64,000 bases of DNA from Massilia glaciei (GTDB lineage Bacteria > Pseudomonadota > Gammaproteobacteria > Burkholderiales > Burkholderiaceae_D). The stretch is from the NCBI RefSeq assembly GCF_003011895.2, contig NZ_PXWF02000019.1, forward strand, positions 1-64,000. The letters run 5' to 3'. Positions 10,195 through 17,657 of the stretch are shown here, one piece after another (the stretch's first letter is position 1; every line of letters begins with the position of its first letter). The notes beneath the pieces were generated by a model. It was not told where the DNA came from. It saw only the letters and a program-made list of their open reading frames with translations, and did not search any database. Made by a program: the position numbers and the translations under genes.

Positions 10195-10455
10195 TCATGG
10201 TTTTTTGCGGACCAGCTGTTTTTCGAAGGCGACGTCGAGTTTGCTCACGCGCCTTGGCGTCTGCGGCCCGAGCCCGTTGACGAAGGCGACGAAGGCGTCG
10301 AGTTCGAGCGGCGCGCACAGCGGCGGCGCGCCCGGCTTCTCGCTCAGGAAGAACAGGCCGTCGCCGGTGCGCGCCATCGAATAGCCGGCATTGCCGCTGC
10401 GGGCCTTGAGGCGGTCGAGCGCGGCGCTGGCGCGGGTTGAACGCGCGCCCGGCAT
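10195..10455 (-). CDS. Small conserved-looking protein of 86 aa, unknown
   Basis: Begins MPGARSTRASAALDRLKARS and contains GYSMARTGDGLFFLSEKPG and a Lys/Arg-rich C-terminus. There is no signal peptide, membrane segment or known motif. Its start codon shares one base with the stop of the upstream aminopeptidase gene (TGATG), so it is almost certainly translated by coupling. It sits between the aminopeptidase and mgtC-like genes in the operon. Codon use matches the neighbours. No function can be proposed. Confidence 0.75.
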   Translation of the reverse strand: MPGARSTRASAALDRLKARSGNAGYSMARTGDGLFFLSEKPGAPPLCAPLELDAFVAFVNGLGPQTPRRVSKLDVAFEKQLVRKKP

Positions 10456-12311
10456 CAGATCGCCTCCGTGCGTTGTTCGAGCCAGGCCTTGGCCGGCCCG
10501 GCCACATGCGGCAGAAGGCGCGCGCGCACCGTCGCGTGGTAGTTGTTGAGCCAGGCCGCCTCGTCGGGCCGCAGCAGCGCCAGGTCGAGCAGGCGGGTGT
10601 CGATCGGGCACAGGGTCAGCGTCTCGAAGGCGAGGAACTGGCCGAACTCGGTCTCCTGCGCGCGCCGGTTGGCGACCAGGTTCTCGAGCCGGATGCCCCA
10701 GCGGCCGGGCCGGTAGATGCCGGGCTCGATCGAGGTGATCATGCCCTGCTCCATCGCCGTGTGCGGCTCGGGCATGGTGGAGGCCGAAATCGACTGCGGG
10801 CCCTCGTGCACATTGAGGAAGAAGCCGACCCCGTGGCCGGTGCCGTGGCCGTATTCGGCGCCGCCGGCCCAGATCGGCGCGCGCGCGATGGCGTCGAGCA
10901 GCGGCGCGCGCGTGCCCTGCGGGAAGTGGGCCGACGACAGCGCGATCAAGCCCTTGAGCACCAGCGTGAAGTCGCGCTTTTGCGCCGCCGACGGAGTCCC
11001 GACCGGCACCACGCGCGTGATGTCGGTGGTCCCGCCCAGATATTGGCCGCCCGAATCGATCAGCAGCAGGCCGTCGCCCTTGATTTCGGCGCAGGTGTGC
11101 TCGCTGGCGCGGTAGTGCATGATCGCGCCGTTGGCGTTGAAGCCGGCGATGGTGCCGAAGCTGGGGCAGACGAAGCCGGGGCGGCGCGCGCGCGCGGCCG
11201 TGATGCGGGTGTCGATGTCGACCTCGGTCAGGGTGGCGCGCAGCCATTCGCCGAGCTGGGTCTCGAGCCAGGCGAAAAATTCGCACAGGGCGGCGCCGTC
11301 CTGCTCCATGGTGGCGCGCAGCAGTTCGATCTCGGCCTCGGATTTTTTGGATTTGGCGAAGGTGGTCGGATTGGTCGCCTCGACCACGGGCACGCCGGGC
11401 GCGACCGCGGCGCGCATGCCGGCGGTGACGCGGCGCGGGTCGATCAGCAGCGCGTGGGCGGGGCCGTCGCCGGGCGCCAGCGCCGCCAGCGCGGCGGCCG
11501 CGGCGTGGTAGGGCGCGATCAGCACGCCGTCCTCGCGCAGCGCGTTGGCCAGCGCCGGCGATACCTTGCCGTGGGCGACGAACAAGGTCGCCTCGTCGGG
11601 CCCGACCAGCGCGTGCGCCAAAAACACGGGGTTGTAATTGACGTCGGCGCCGCGCAGGTTGAACAGGTAGGCGATGTCGTCGAGCGTGGAGATGAAATGC
11701 TGGCGCGCGCCCAGCTTGGCCATCGCCGCGCGGGTGGCCACCAGCTTGGCGGCGCGGCTCATGGTCGCGAACGGCTCGGGGTGTTCGAACACGGCGGCCT
11801 GGGGTAGGCCCGGGCGCGCGTCCCAGACCTCCTCGAGCAGGTCGATATCGGTGCGCAGCGTGATGCCGCGCGCGGCGAGCGCATCGGCCAGCAGGCGCGC
11901 CGTCGACAGGCCGAGCACGCGGGCGTCGACGGCCACGCACTGGCCGGGCGCGACGTTGGCGGCGAGCCAGTCGATGTGCAGCAGGCTGGCGCCGGAGGGG
12001 ATCTTCATGAGCGCGACGGCGGTGCCGGCCAGTTCGGTCTCGGCCTGGGTCCAGTAGCGCGCATCGGTCCAGACGCCGGCGAAGCCGGCGGTGGCGATGA
12101 AGGTGCCGACCGAGCCGGTGAAGCCGGAAAGCCATTCGCGGCCCTGCCAGAAGCCGGGCAGGTATTCGGACAGGTGCGGATCGGCCGAGGGCACGACGAC
12201 GGCGTCGACACCGTGGCGCAGCATGGCGGCGCGCAAGGCGGCAAGACGCTTGGCGCGGGAGGCGTGGGAACCGGATGTTGACATGGGCGGCATGGTGGCG
12301 GAATCGTTCAT
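10455..12311 (-). CDS. Xaa-Pro aminopeptidase (M24B, long form)
   Basis: Cytosolic metallopeptidase of up to 618 aa that removes an N-terminal residue preceding proline. Two creatinase-like N-terminal domains (VVVPSADPHLSEYLPGFWQ and GFTGSVGTFIAT) precede the pita-bread catalytic domain. The metal ligands are in SGGQYLGGTTDITR (two Asp), HGTGHGVGF (His), MPEPH / ITSIEPGIYRPG and the late Glu in RAQETEFGQF. The length matches the eukaryotic-type XPNPEP1 branch common in proteobacteria. Start candidates are 12311, 12293 and 12284; I keep 12311, where GAAAG precedes the ATG. It is the first gene of a six-gene operon running leftwards. Confidence 0.93.
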   Translation of the reverse strand: MNDSATMPPMSTSGSHASRAKRLAALRAAMLRHGVDAVVVPSADPHLSEYLPGFWQGREWLSGFTGSVGTFIATAGFAGVWTDARYWTQAETELAGTAVALMKIPSGASLLHIDWLAANVAPGQCVAVDARVLGLSTARLLADALAARGITLRTDIDLLEEVWDARPGLPQAAVFEHPEPFATMSRAAKLVATRAAMAKLGARQHFISTLDDIAYLFNLRGADVNYNPVFLAHALVGPDEATLFVAHGKVSPALANALREDGVLIAPYHAAAAALAALAPGDGPAHALLIDPRRVTAGMRAAVAPGVPVVEATNPTTFAKSKKSEAEIELLRATMEQDGAALCEFFAWLETQLGEWLRATLTEVDIDTRITAARARRPGFVCPSFGTIAGFNANGAIMHYRASEHTCAEIKGDGLLLIDSGGQYLGGTTDITRVVPVGTPSAAQKRDFTLVLKGLIALSSAHFPQGTRAPLLDAIARAPIWAGGAEYGHGTGHGVGFFLNVHEGPQSISASTMPEPHTAMEQGMITSIEPGIYRPGRWGIRLENLVANRRAQETEFGQFLAFETLTLCPIDTRLLDLALLRPDEAAWLNNYHATVRARLLPHVAGPAKAWLEQRTEAI

Positions 12312-12373
12312 GCTTTCTATGATACGCGCTCGGACACCGGTTGCAAAACCGCGCTGGTGAGCTGAAATAGTTC

Positions 12374-12400
12374 CGCTATCGGGGTCAGACCCCGATAGCG
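12374..12400. repeat. 27-bp perfect palindrome with GGGGTC/GACCCC core
   Basis: Two 13-bp arms (CGCTATCGGGGTC and its exact complement) around a single A. It lies 63 bases upstream of the aminopeptidase start and 88 bases before the first 78-bp repeat unit. The core recurs at 12488, 12580, 12658, 27347 and 27457. The surrounding gene-free stretch 12312-12942 holds only these repeats and the leader of the next gene. Confidence 0.9.
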
Positions 12401-12480
12401 CAATTTTTTCCGGGTCAAATCGCGAAATGGGCCGGCAGGAGCAGGCGCGAGCCTCGCTCCGTTTCCAGCAAAAACAATTT

Positions 12481-12728
12481 CATAAGTGGGGTCAGACCCC
12501 GGTTCAAGCGCAATCATGTCCGCTGCAAACAACTTGACTTCGAACTGATGCCAAATCGCATAAGTGGGGTCACATAAGTGGGGTCAGACCCCGGTTCAGG
12601 CGCAATTTTGTCCGCAGCAAATAGCTTGACTCCGAACTGATGCCAAATCGCATAAGTGGGGTCAGACCCCGGTTCAGGCGCAATCTTGTCCGCGGCAAAT
12701 AACTTGACTTCGAACCGATGCCAAATCG
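12481..12728. repeat. Three 78-bp repeat units plus one 14-bp partial unit
   Basis: Units at 12481-12558, 12573-12650 and 12651-12728 differ by only a few bases. A truncated copy of the first 14 bases lies at 12559-12572. Each unit starts CATAAGTGGGGTCAGACCCC and ends GATGCCAAATCG, so each carries one copy of the GGGGTCAGACCCC palindrome. The exact truncation point at the palindrome suggests that replication slippage or cleavage happened there. A minus-strand reading frame through the units encodes a repetitive peptide that I do not regard as a gene. Confidence 0.95.
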
Positions 12729-12942
12729 GGCCACGAAGCCTCAGAAATCGTGAAAGCGAATTTACAACCACTAGGATCGACGTCATCCCCGCGAAGGCGC
12801 GCTATGGCGCAAACGCTTGCGTTTGCCCGATGGCGAGCTTGCATCTACGCGTACAATGAATCTTCAGGCCTCGGTCCCTGGGACAATCTTTTAGAGGCGC
12901 GGGTCTTGCGCCGGAAACGCTGGCTGGCCACAGGAGCAATCG

Positions 12943-13293
12943 ATGGATTTTGAAACCGCCAAAGCCTTGTGCCGCACTTTTCCGGGCGCGGTCGATGACG
13001 TCAAGTGGGGCCACGTGGCCGTGTTCTCGGTCGGGCTCAAGATGTTCGCCTGTTCCGACCTCGAGGTGCCGGCCGCGCGCATCAGCTTCAAGGCCGAGGC
13101 CGAGCGCTTCCTCGAACTGACCGACCGCCCCGGGATCATCCCGGCGCCCTACATGGCGCGCATCGGCTGGGTGTGCGTCAACGACGCCTCGGCGATCAGC
13201 GACGACGAGGCGGCCGCCCTGCTGCGGCGCGCCTACGAACTGACTTTCGCCAAACTGAGCAAAAAGCTGCAGCGCGAAATCGCGCTGGCGTGA
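12943..13293 (+). CDS. MmcQ/YjbR family protein
   Basis: Small cytosolic protein of 116 aa with the CyaY-like fold of the YjbR family. It begins MDFETAKALCRTFPGAVDDVKWG, continues through an ISFKAEAERFLELTDRPGIIPAPYMARIGWV core and ends LRRAYELTFAKLSKKLQREI. Family members are annotated as DNA-binding, but a biochemical role is not established. It is a single gene after the repeat block and convergent with the nitronate monooxygenase gene. The ATG at 12943 follows AGGAGC. Confidence 0.9.
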   Translation: MDFETAKALCRTFPGAVDDVKWGHVAVFSVGLKMFACSDLEVPAARISFKAEAERFLELTDRPGIIPAPYMARIGWVCVNDASAISDDEAAALLRRAYELTFAKLSKKLQREIALA

Positions 13294-13422
13294 ATCCGCC
13301 CGACTTTTCAAATCCGGGAACAGCATCGCCGACCGGCCCGGCAGCGGCCGACGCCGTGGACCGGCCGTCCGGCGCTGCAGTTCGGCGCGGCCGTGCGGCG
13401 CGGCCGAACGGCGCGGCCCGCC

Positions 13423-14376
13423 CTACAGCGCCAGCCGCGCGCGCGCGGCGTTGTATTCCTGCTTGAGCCGCTCGACCATCTCCTCCACGCTCGGCACGTC
13501 GTCCATCATGCCCACGCCCTGGCCGGCGCCCCAGATGTCGCGCCAGGCCTTGGCCGTGCCCGAGCCGAAACTCATCTTGCTCTTGTCGGACTCGGGCAGG
13601 GCGTCCGGGTCCAGCCCGGCGTTGAGGATCGATTTCTTGAGGTAGTTGCCGTGCACGCCCGTGAACAGGTTGGTGTAGACCACGTCGGCCGCGCTCGACT
13701 CGACGATCGCCTCGCGGTATTCGTCCGTCACGTTCGACTCCTTCGTGGCCAGCCAGCGCGAGCCGATGTAGGCGAAGTCGGCGCCCATCGCCTGCGCCGC
13801 GAGGATGCCGTCGCCGGTCGCGATCGACCCCGACAGCGCGATCGGCCCCTTGAACATCCTGCGCACCTCGCCCACCAGCGCGAACGGCGACAGGGCGCCC
13901 GCGTGCCCGCCGGCGCCGGCCGCGACCAGGATCAAGCCGTCGACGCCCGCCTCGAGCGCCTTTTCGGCGTGCCGGATCGAGATCACGTCGTGCAGCACGA
14001 TGCCGCCGTAGCCGTGGATCGCGTCCATCATGTCCTTCGGCGGCGCGCGCAGCGAGGAGATGATGATCGGCACCCGGTGGCGCACGCACATCTCGACGTC
14101 GTGCGCGAGCCGGTCGTTCGACTGGTGCACGATCTGGTTGACCGCGATCGGGCCGACCCGCTTGTTGGGATGGGCCTCCTGGTAGTCGGCCAGCTCGCGT
14201 TTGAGCTCGCTCAGCCAGGTGTCGAGCATCTCGACCGGGCGCGCGTTGAGCGCCGGGAACGAGCCGACGATGCCGGCCTTGCATTGCGCCGCAACCAGCG
14301 CCGGTCCGCTGGCGATGAACATCGGCGAGGCGATGACGGGAAGGGAGAGGTTTTGCAAAGCGACGGGCAAGGTCAT
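13423..14376 (-). CDS. Nitronate monooxygenase (2-nitropropane dioxygenase family)
   Basis: FMN-dependent TIM-barrel enzyme of 317 aa that by family oxidises nitronates such as propionate-3-nitronate. Hallmarks are PVIASPMFIASGPALVAAQC at the N-terminus, LHDVISIRHAEKALEAGVDGLILVAAGAGGHAG carrying the GGHxG phosphate-binding loop, and ALSGSIATGDGILAAQAMGADFAYIGSRW. A TATAAT-like -10 lies at 14421-14426 on its strand, 45 bases before the ATG. It is a paralogue of the gene at 49661 but only distantly similar. Enoyl reductase FabK-like activity is the main alternative. Confidence 0.88.
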   Translation of the reverse strand: MTLPVALQNLSLPVIASPMFIASGPALVAAQCKAGIVGSFPALNARPVEMLDTWLSELKRELADYQEAHPNKRVGPIAVNQIVHQSNDRLAHDVEMCVRHRVPIIISSLRAPPKDMMDAIHGYGGIVLHDVISIRHAEKALEAGVDGLILVAAGAGGHAGALSPFALVGEVRRMFKGPIALSGSIATGDGILAAQAMGADFAYIGSRWLATKESNVTDEYREAIVESSAADVVYTNLFTGVHGNYLKKSILNAGLDPDALPESDKSKMSFGSGTAKAWRDIWGAGQGVGMMDDVPSVEEMVERLKQEYNAARARLAL

Positions 14377-14716
14377 GTCGGGCTCACAGACAAAAATGTG
14401 GATAGGGACGGCAACGGCCCATTATAGGGCCAAAAAAGAACGACCGTGCTTGTTGTGCGGATGGAAAGATGGAGCGGCGGCTCTAAAGCGCGCACGGCCG
14501 GGGTGGCGTCCCGGGGCCTGGCGGCGCCAAGGCGCGCCCGCGCCCCGAAATCGGCGCAGCGCATTTCGTGCAAATAAACAACATTGCAGGCCGGTTTACA
14601 GCGCGCTGGCGCAGATGGGGGGACAGGCACATCGCGCCGATGAGATGATTACGGGTCCGCCCGCTGCTTTGGCAGCGTTCATACCCGTTCACTCCCAACA
14701 AGGAAAAGAGTCCCGC
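14377..14716. other. 340-bp gene-free stretch
   Basis: Shared upstream region of the divergent nitronate monooxygenase and lipoprotein genes. A TATAAT match stands at 14421-14426 on the minus strand inside a small GGGCC/GGCCC inverted repeat. GC-rich inverted segments lie around 14490-14560. AAGGAAAAG before the lipoprotein ATG is its ribosome site. I see no RNA gene or open frame worth calling. Confidence 0.5.
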
Positions 14717-15736
14717 ATGACCAAGCTACTACCGATTTCGATGGCAGCCATTCTGGCCGCCGGCTGCTCGCACATGGGCGACCAGGCAATCAACGCGAAA
14801 GGTCTGGCCGACCTGAAAGGTCAGCAAATCGTGCGGACGGGGAATCGGGCGCTGGGTTTCACCGTGCTGCGGCCCAATTTCAACCCGCTACAGCCATATC
14901 TCAATATGACGGTCCAGGACGAAATGATCACCGGCTTCGGCGTGGTCGATCCTGCCGCCGCCATGAGCGCCAGGCTGGGCGCGTCGCTGGCCGCATCGCA
15001 AGGCTCGCGCGTCCTGCCCCAAACCATCACGGTCGCCAGCACCGAGGTCGCGGCGATCGCCGACGCGGCCCGTGCTTCGGCCCGTTTCGCGCTCGATGTG
15101 CGCACCTTTTCATGGCTGATCACCTACCTGCCGCTGGCGTGGAACAGCTACGGCCTGGCCTATACGGCGTCGGCACGCCTGATCGACACCGAAAGCAAAA
15201 CCGTCGTGGCCAAGGGTTACTGCAACCTGGGCTTCAACAAAACGGTCAACCCGCCGACGTATGAGGGAATGATGGCAAACAGCGCGGCCCGCCTCAAGCG
15301 CGAGCTGCAGATTTCGGGCGAGGAGTGCGCCAATATTTTTAGCGCCCAGATGGGCATCGGCCCGCTTGGCAAAATGGTGCAGGCGGACTCGGTGCCGATG
15401 CAGCGGCAGGCTCCCGCCGCCACGGTGGCCACCCCGCCCGTGTACACGCAGCCGGTCGCGGCGATCGTGCGTGCCGCGCCCGCGCCACAGCAGACGTATG
15501 TGGAGGTGCAGCAGCAGCCGGCGGTGGCCATGGTCGCCGCCCCGAACCAGGCCACCGAGTACGACGCGCTGATGGCCCAGGTGCGGGCCCGCCACAACAA
15601 CCTCAATCCGGATTCGCCCTACTTCAACTCCGACACCCACGAGTGGCTGATGGCGCGCCAGGCCGAGCACGAGAAGAAGGGCCTCGCCCCCAGCGCCGCC
15701 TTGCGCCGCGCGGTCGAGAACATGGAAAAAGACTAG
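14717..15736 (+). CDS. Lipoprotein of 339 aa, unknown function
   Basis: Signal peptide with lipobox ILAAGC puts the lipidated Cys at 17. The mature part (about 20-225) is a mixed domain including FTVLRPNFNPLQPYLNMTVQDEMITGFG and FALDVRTFSWLITYLPLAWNSYGLAYTASARLID. A Pro/Ala/Gln-rich linker (about 228-285, repeated PVAAIV / QQP-type runs) leads to a C-terminal segment DSPYFNSDTHEWLMARQAEHEKKGLAPSAALRRAVENMEKD. It is probably attached to the outer membrane, because residue +2 is Ser rather than Asp. Start ATG 14717 has AAGGAAAAG upstream; longer in-frame readings lack sense. Confidence 0.85.
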   Translation: MTKLLPISMAAILAAGCSHMGDQAINAKGLADLKGQQIVRTGNRALGFTVLRPNFNPLQPYLNMTVQDEMITGFGVVDPAAAMSARLGASLAASQGSRVLPQTITVASTEVAAIADAARASARFALDVRTFSWLITYLPLAWNSYGLAYTASARLIDTESKTVVAKGYCNLGFNKTVNPPTYEGMMANSAARLKRELQISGEECANIFSAQMGIGPLGKMVQADSVPMQRQAPAATVATPPVYTQPVAAIVRAAPAPQQTYVEVQQQPAVAMVAAPNQATEYDALMAQVRARHNNLNPDSPYFNSDTHEWLMARQAEHEKKGLAPSAALRRAVENMEKD

Positions 15737-15854
15737 CCGCCTGTCGGTGGCGCTTGCACGCCGCGCTTGCGCAGGTCGGCGCCGTCGATGCGCGCCGCGC
15801 CAGCCTTGAGCGGCGCCTGCGCGGCCCAGCGCGCCAGCGTGGCGGCGGCGCGGG

Positions 15855-16301
15855 TCACTTTTTCATCTGGCTCGCCAGCGAGAGCTTGGCAAACTCCACC
15901 AGCACGTCCCGCGAGCCGCCGTTGAAGGTGACGAACGAGACGCCCGTGCGCACCACCAGGCGCGGCGGGAACAGCCAGCTCGCGTACGGAATGCCGATCA
16001 TCTTGGCGCTGCGCACGTCGCGCCATTCGACCCGTTTGTCGAACATCCAGGTCTGGCGGATGCCGGTCTCGTCGATCGTCGTCTTCGAGCGCAGGAACCA
16101 GTAATAGCTAAGCAGCATCAGCGACGCCCCGCCCAGCAGCAGCGCCTTGACGCCAAGGCCGTACTGGAGCAGCGGGAAGCGCGTCGCGATGCTCGCGGCG
16201 TAGCCGAACAAGACGACCGTGATGAAGGTGGCGGTGCATTTGAAGCCGTTGCCATAGGCCGGGCCGGTGACGGCCTTTTCGGGCTGGTACAGATTGATCA
16301 T
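15855..16301 (-). CDS. Small membrane protein with PH-like C-terminal domain
   Basis: Protein of 148 aa. Two hydrophobic helices (about 24-44 and 52-68) are followed by about 80 residues of beta-rich sequence (SKTTIDETGIRQTWMFDKRVEWRDVRSAKMIGIPY) that resembles bacterial PH/YdbT-type domains. The orientation would place this domain in the cytosol. The DUF1289 stop is directly upstream (one base apart), so it is the last gene of a three-gene minus-strand unit starting at 16955. Function unknown. Confidence 0.8.
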   Translation of the reverse strand: MINLYQPEKAVTGPAYGNGFKCTATFITVVLFGYAASIATRFPLLQYGLGVKALLLGGASLMLLSYYWFLRSKTTIDETGIRQTWMFDKRVEWRDVRSAKMIGIPYASWLFPPRLVVRTGVSFVTFNGGSRDVLVEFAKLSLASQMKK

Positions 16302-16302
16302 G

Positions 16303-16500
16303 TCAGAAATCCAGGTTTTGTTCGCGGCGCTTGATTTCGGCCCAAACCGCGGTTTTGTAATCCTCGCCGGCGCTGCTCCAGTTGATGATTTCGTCGATCG
16401 TGCGCAGGCAGCCGCGGCACAAGCCGGTGTCGGGCGCCATTTCGCACAGGCTGATGCAGGGCGACGGCACCGGCGATGGCAATCCGGACGGCGCGCTCAT
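16303..16500 (-). CDS. DUF1289 protein, small Cys-rich
   Basis: 65-aa protein with the family signature SPCISLCEMAPDTGLCRGCLRTIDEI, whose four Cys (C-x3-C-x8-C-x2-C) suggest an iron-sulfur or zinc site. It ends with a short helical tail. Its ATG overlaps the stop of the thioesterase gene (ATGA), so expression is coupled. DUF1289 proteins are widespread in Proteobacteria and often annotated as Fe-S oxidoreductase-like without proof. Confidence 0.9.
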   Translation of the reverse strand: MSAPSGLPSPVPSPCISLCEMAPDTGLCRGCLRTIDEIINWSSAGEDYKTAVWAEIKRREQNLDF

Positions 16501-16955
16501 GCCGCCCCCCGCGCCGGCGCGGCCATTGCGCCGGCCCTGGCGCCGAACTTGGCGTCGACCCTTTCATTGAAGCGCGGCGGGTCGATCACGCAGCGTTCGT
16601 GCGTGCCCTCGCAGATGCGCTCGGCCTCGTCCCAGGCCTCGAGCCGAAAGCGCACGCGGCGCCCCTCGACCGATGTCACCTCGCCCTTGACCAGCACCTC
16701 CATGCCGGCCGGCGTGGGCGCGAAATGCGCGAAGTTGACCATGGTGCCGAGGCTCTGCTCGCGCGGCCAGTCGACGAAGGGCATCATCGCGTCGATGCAG
16801 GCGAGCTCCATGATGCCGACCATGTAGCCGGTGGCGAGCACCCCGGGCATGTCGCGACAAAACGGCGTGTCGTGGTAAAGCTGCGGCACGGTGGCGCGCG
16901 CGGGAACGGTGTAGCGCCATTCGAAACGCAGGCCGGGTTGGAGGTCGGGACTCAT
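16497..16955 (-). CDS. Hot-dog-fold thioesterase family protein
   Basis: Protein of 152 aa. The sequence TVPQLYHDTPFCRDMPGVLATGYMVGIMELACIDAMMPFV resembles fluoroacetyl-CoA-thioesterase-like hot-dog proteins. GTMVNFAHFAPTPAGMEVLVKGEVTSVEGRRVRFRLEAWD fits the strand-rich half of the fold. It would hydrolyse an acyl-CoA; the substrate is unknown. The start at 16955 (MSPDLQPG) is chosen over an upstream in-frame codon because homologous sequence begins there. It is the first gene of the unit with DUF1289 and the PH-like protein. Confidence 0.85.
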   Translation of the reverse strand: MSPDLQPGLRFEWRYTVPARATVPQLYHDTPFCRDMPGVLATGYMVGIMELACIDAMMPFVDWPREQSLGTMVNFAHFAPTPAGMEVLVKGEVTSVEGRRVRFRLEAWDEAERICEGTHERCVIDPPRFNERVDAKFGARAGAMAAPARGAA

Positions 16956-17138
16956 TGCTGGGCTTTGTCGGGTATCTCGTTGCTGGGGGGCCGCCGGGGG
17001 TCGGGCGCCGGCGCGACCCATATTATGCCGCGAAAGCGGGGCGCCGGGACGGGGTCCGCCGCGCTATTCAGAAATGCATAGCCCGAAGCGCTGCCATACA
17101 TTCTTGCATACCGTCGCGAAAAAGCTACCGAATCGCGC

Positions 17139-17166
17139 TTGACGTGGCCGCCGGGACGCGTACACT
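17139..17166 (+). promoter_or_regulatory. Sigma-70-type promoter of the RHH-esterase unit
   Basis: TTGACG (17139-17144) and TACACT (17161-17166) with a 16-bp spacer, ending 53 bases before the regulator's ATG. Confidence 0.65.
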
Positions 17167-17184
17167 ACCATCCATGCAGATGGT
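17167..17184 (+). promoter_or_regulatory. Candidate operator: ACCATC-N6-GATGGT
   Basis: A perfect 6-bp inverted repeat with a 6-bp spacer sits immediately downstream of the -10 hexamer, over the likely transcription start. Its position and symmetry fit a site for the ribbon-helix-helix protein encoded 36 bases downstream, so negative autoregulation is a reasonable guess. A partial GTGGATGA repeat follows. Confidence 0.5.
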
Positions 17185-17219
17185 GTGTGGATGATACAAA
17201 CAGACATTGACGGAGAATT

Positions 17220-17633
17220 ATGAACACGCGCGACCTGAAACCTAAGATGGCGGAATCGGAAAAAATCACGATCAACCTCGGTCTCATCGACCTCGGGCAA
17301 GTCGACCTGTTGGTCGACGAGGGGTTTTATTCGAACCGCACCGACCTCATCCGCACGGCGATCCGCAACCAGCTCAACACCCATGCCGACGTGGTCCGGC
17401 AAACCGTTGCACGCAAGAGTTTGGCACTGGGCATGCACCATTACTCGCGCGGCGATCTCGAGGCCGCGCTCGCTGCCGGCGAACGCCTGCAGATCCAGGT
17501 ACTGGGCATGGCCAGCATCGCCGACGACGTCTCGCCCGAGCTGGCGCTGGCGACGATCGACGCCATTTATGTGCTTGGGGCGCTGCATGCGAGCAGCGCC
17601 GTCAAGACCGCTTTGGCAGGCCGCATCCTCTGA
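17220..17633 (+). CDS. CopG/RHH-family transcriptional regulator
   Basis: Protein of 137 aa. Residues 12-55 form a ribbon-helix-helix (KITINLGLIDLGQVDLLVDEGFYSNRTDLIRTAIRNQL), the N-terminal strand and two helices of CopG/NikR-type dimeric repressors. The C-terminal 80 residues (SLALGMHHYSRGDLEAALAAGERLQIQVLGMASI) form a domain I do not recognise and probably mediate oligomerisation or effector binding. GGAG precedes the ATG. It is 24 bases upstream of the PHB-type esterase gene, so it probably controls that gene and itself through the inverted repeat at 17167-17184. Confidence 0.88.
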   Translation: MNTRDLKPKMAESEKITINLGLIDLGQVDLLVDEGFYSNRTDLIRTAIRNQLNTHADVVRQTVARKSLALGMHHYSRGDLEAALAAGERLQIQVLGMASIADDVSPELALATIDAIYVLGALHASSAVKTALAGRIL

Positions 17634-17657
17634 TGCGCTAACAAAAGGACTATTCCC

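Noticed and set aside
12481-12728. CRISPR-like reading of the 78-bp repeats
   Set aside because: Units are contiguous and nearly identical without unique spacers, and no cas gene is present.
12514-12786. 90-codon frame with repetitive peptide through the 78-bp units
   Set aside because: Its repetitive residues simply follow the DNA repeats; no start signal or homologous pattern.
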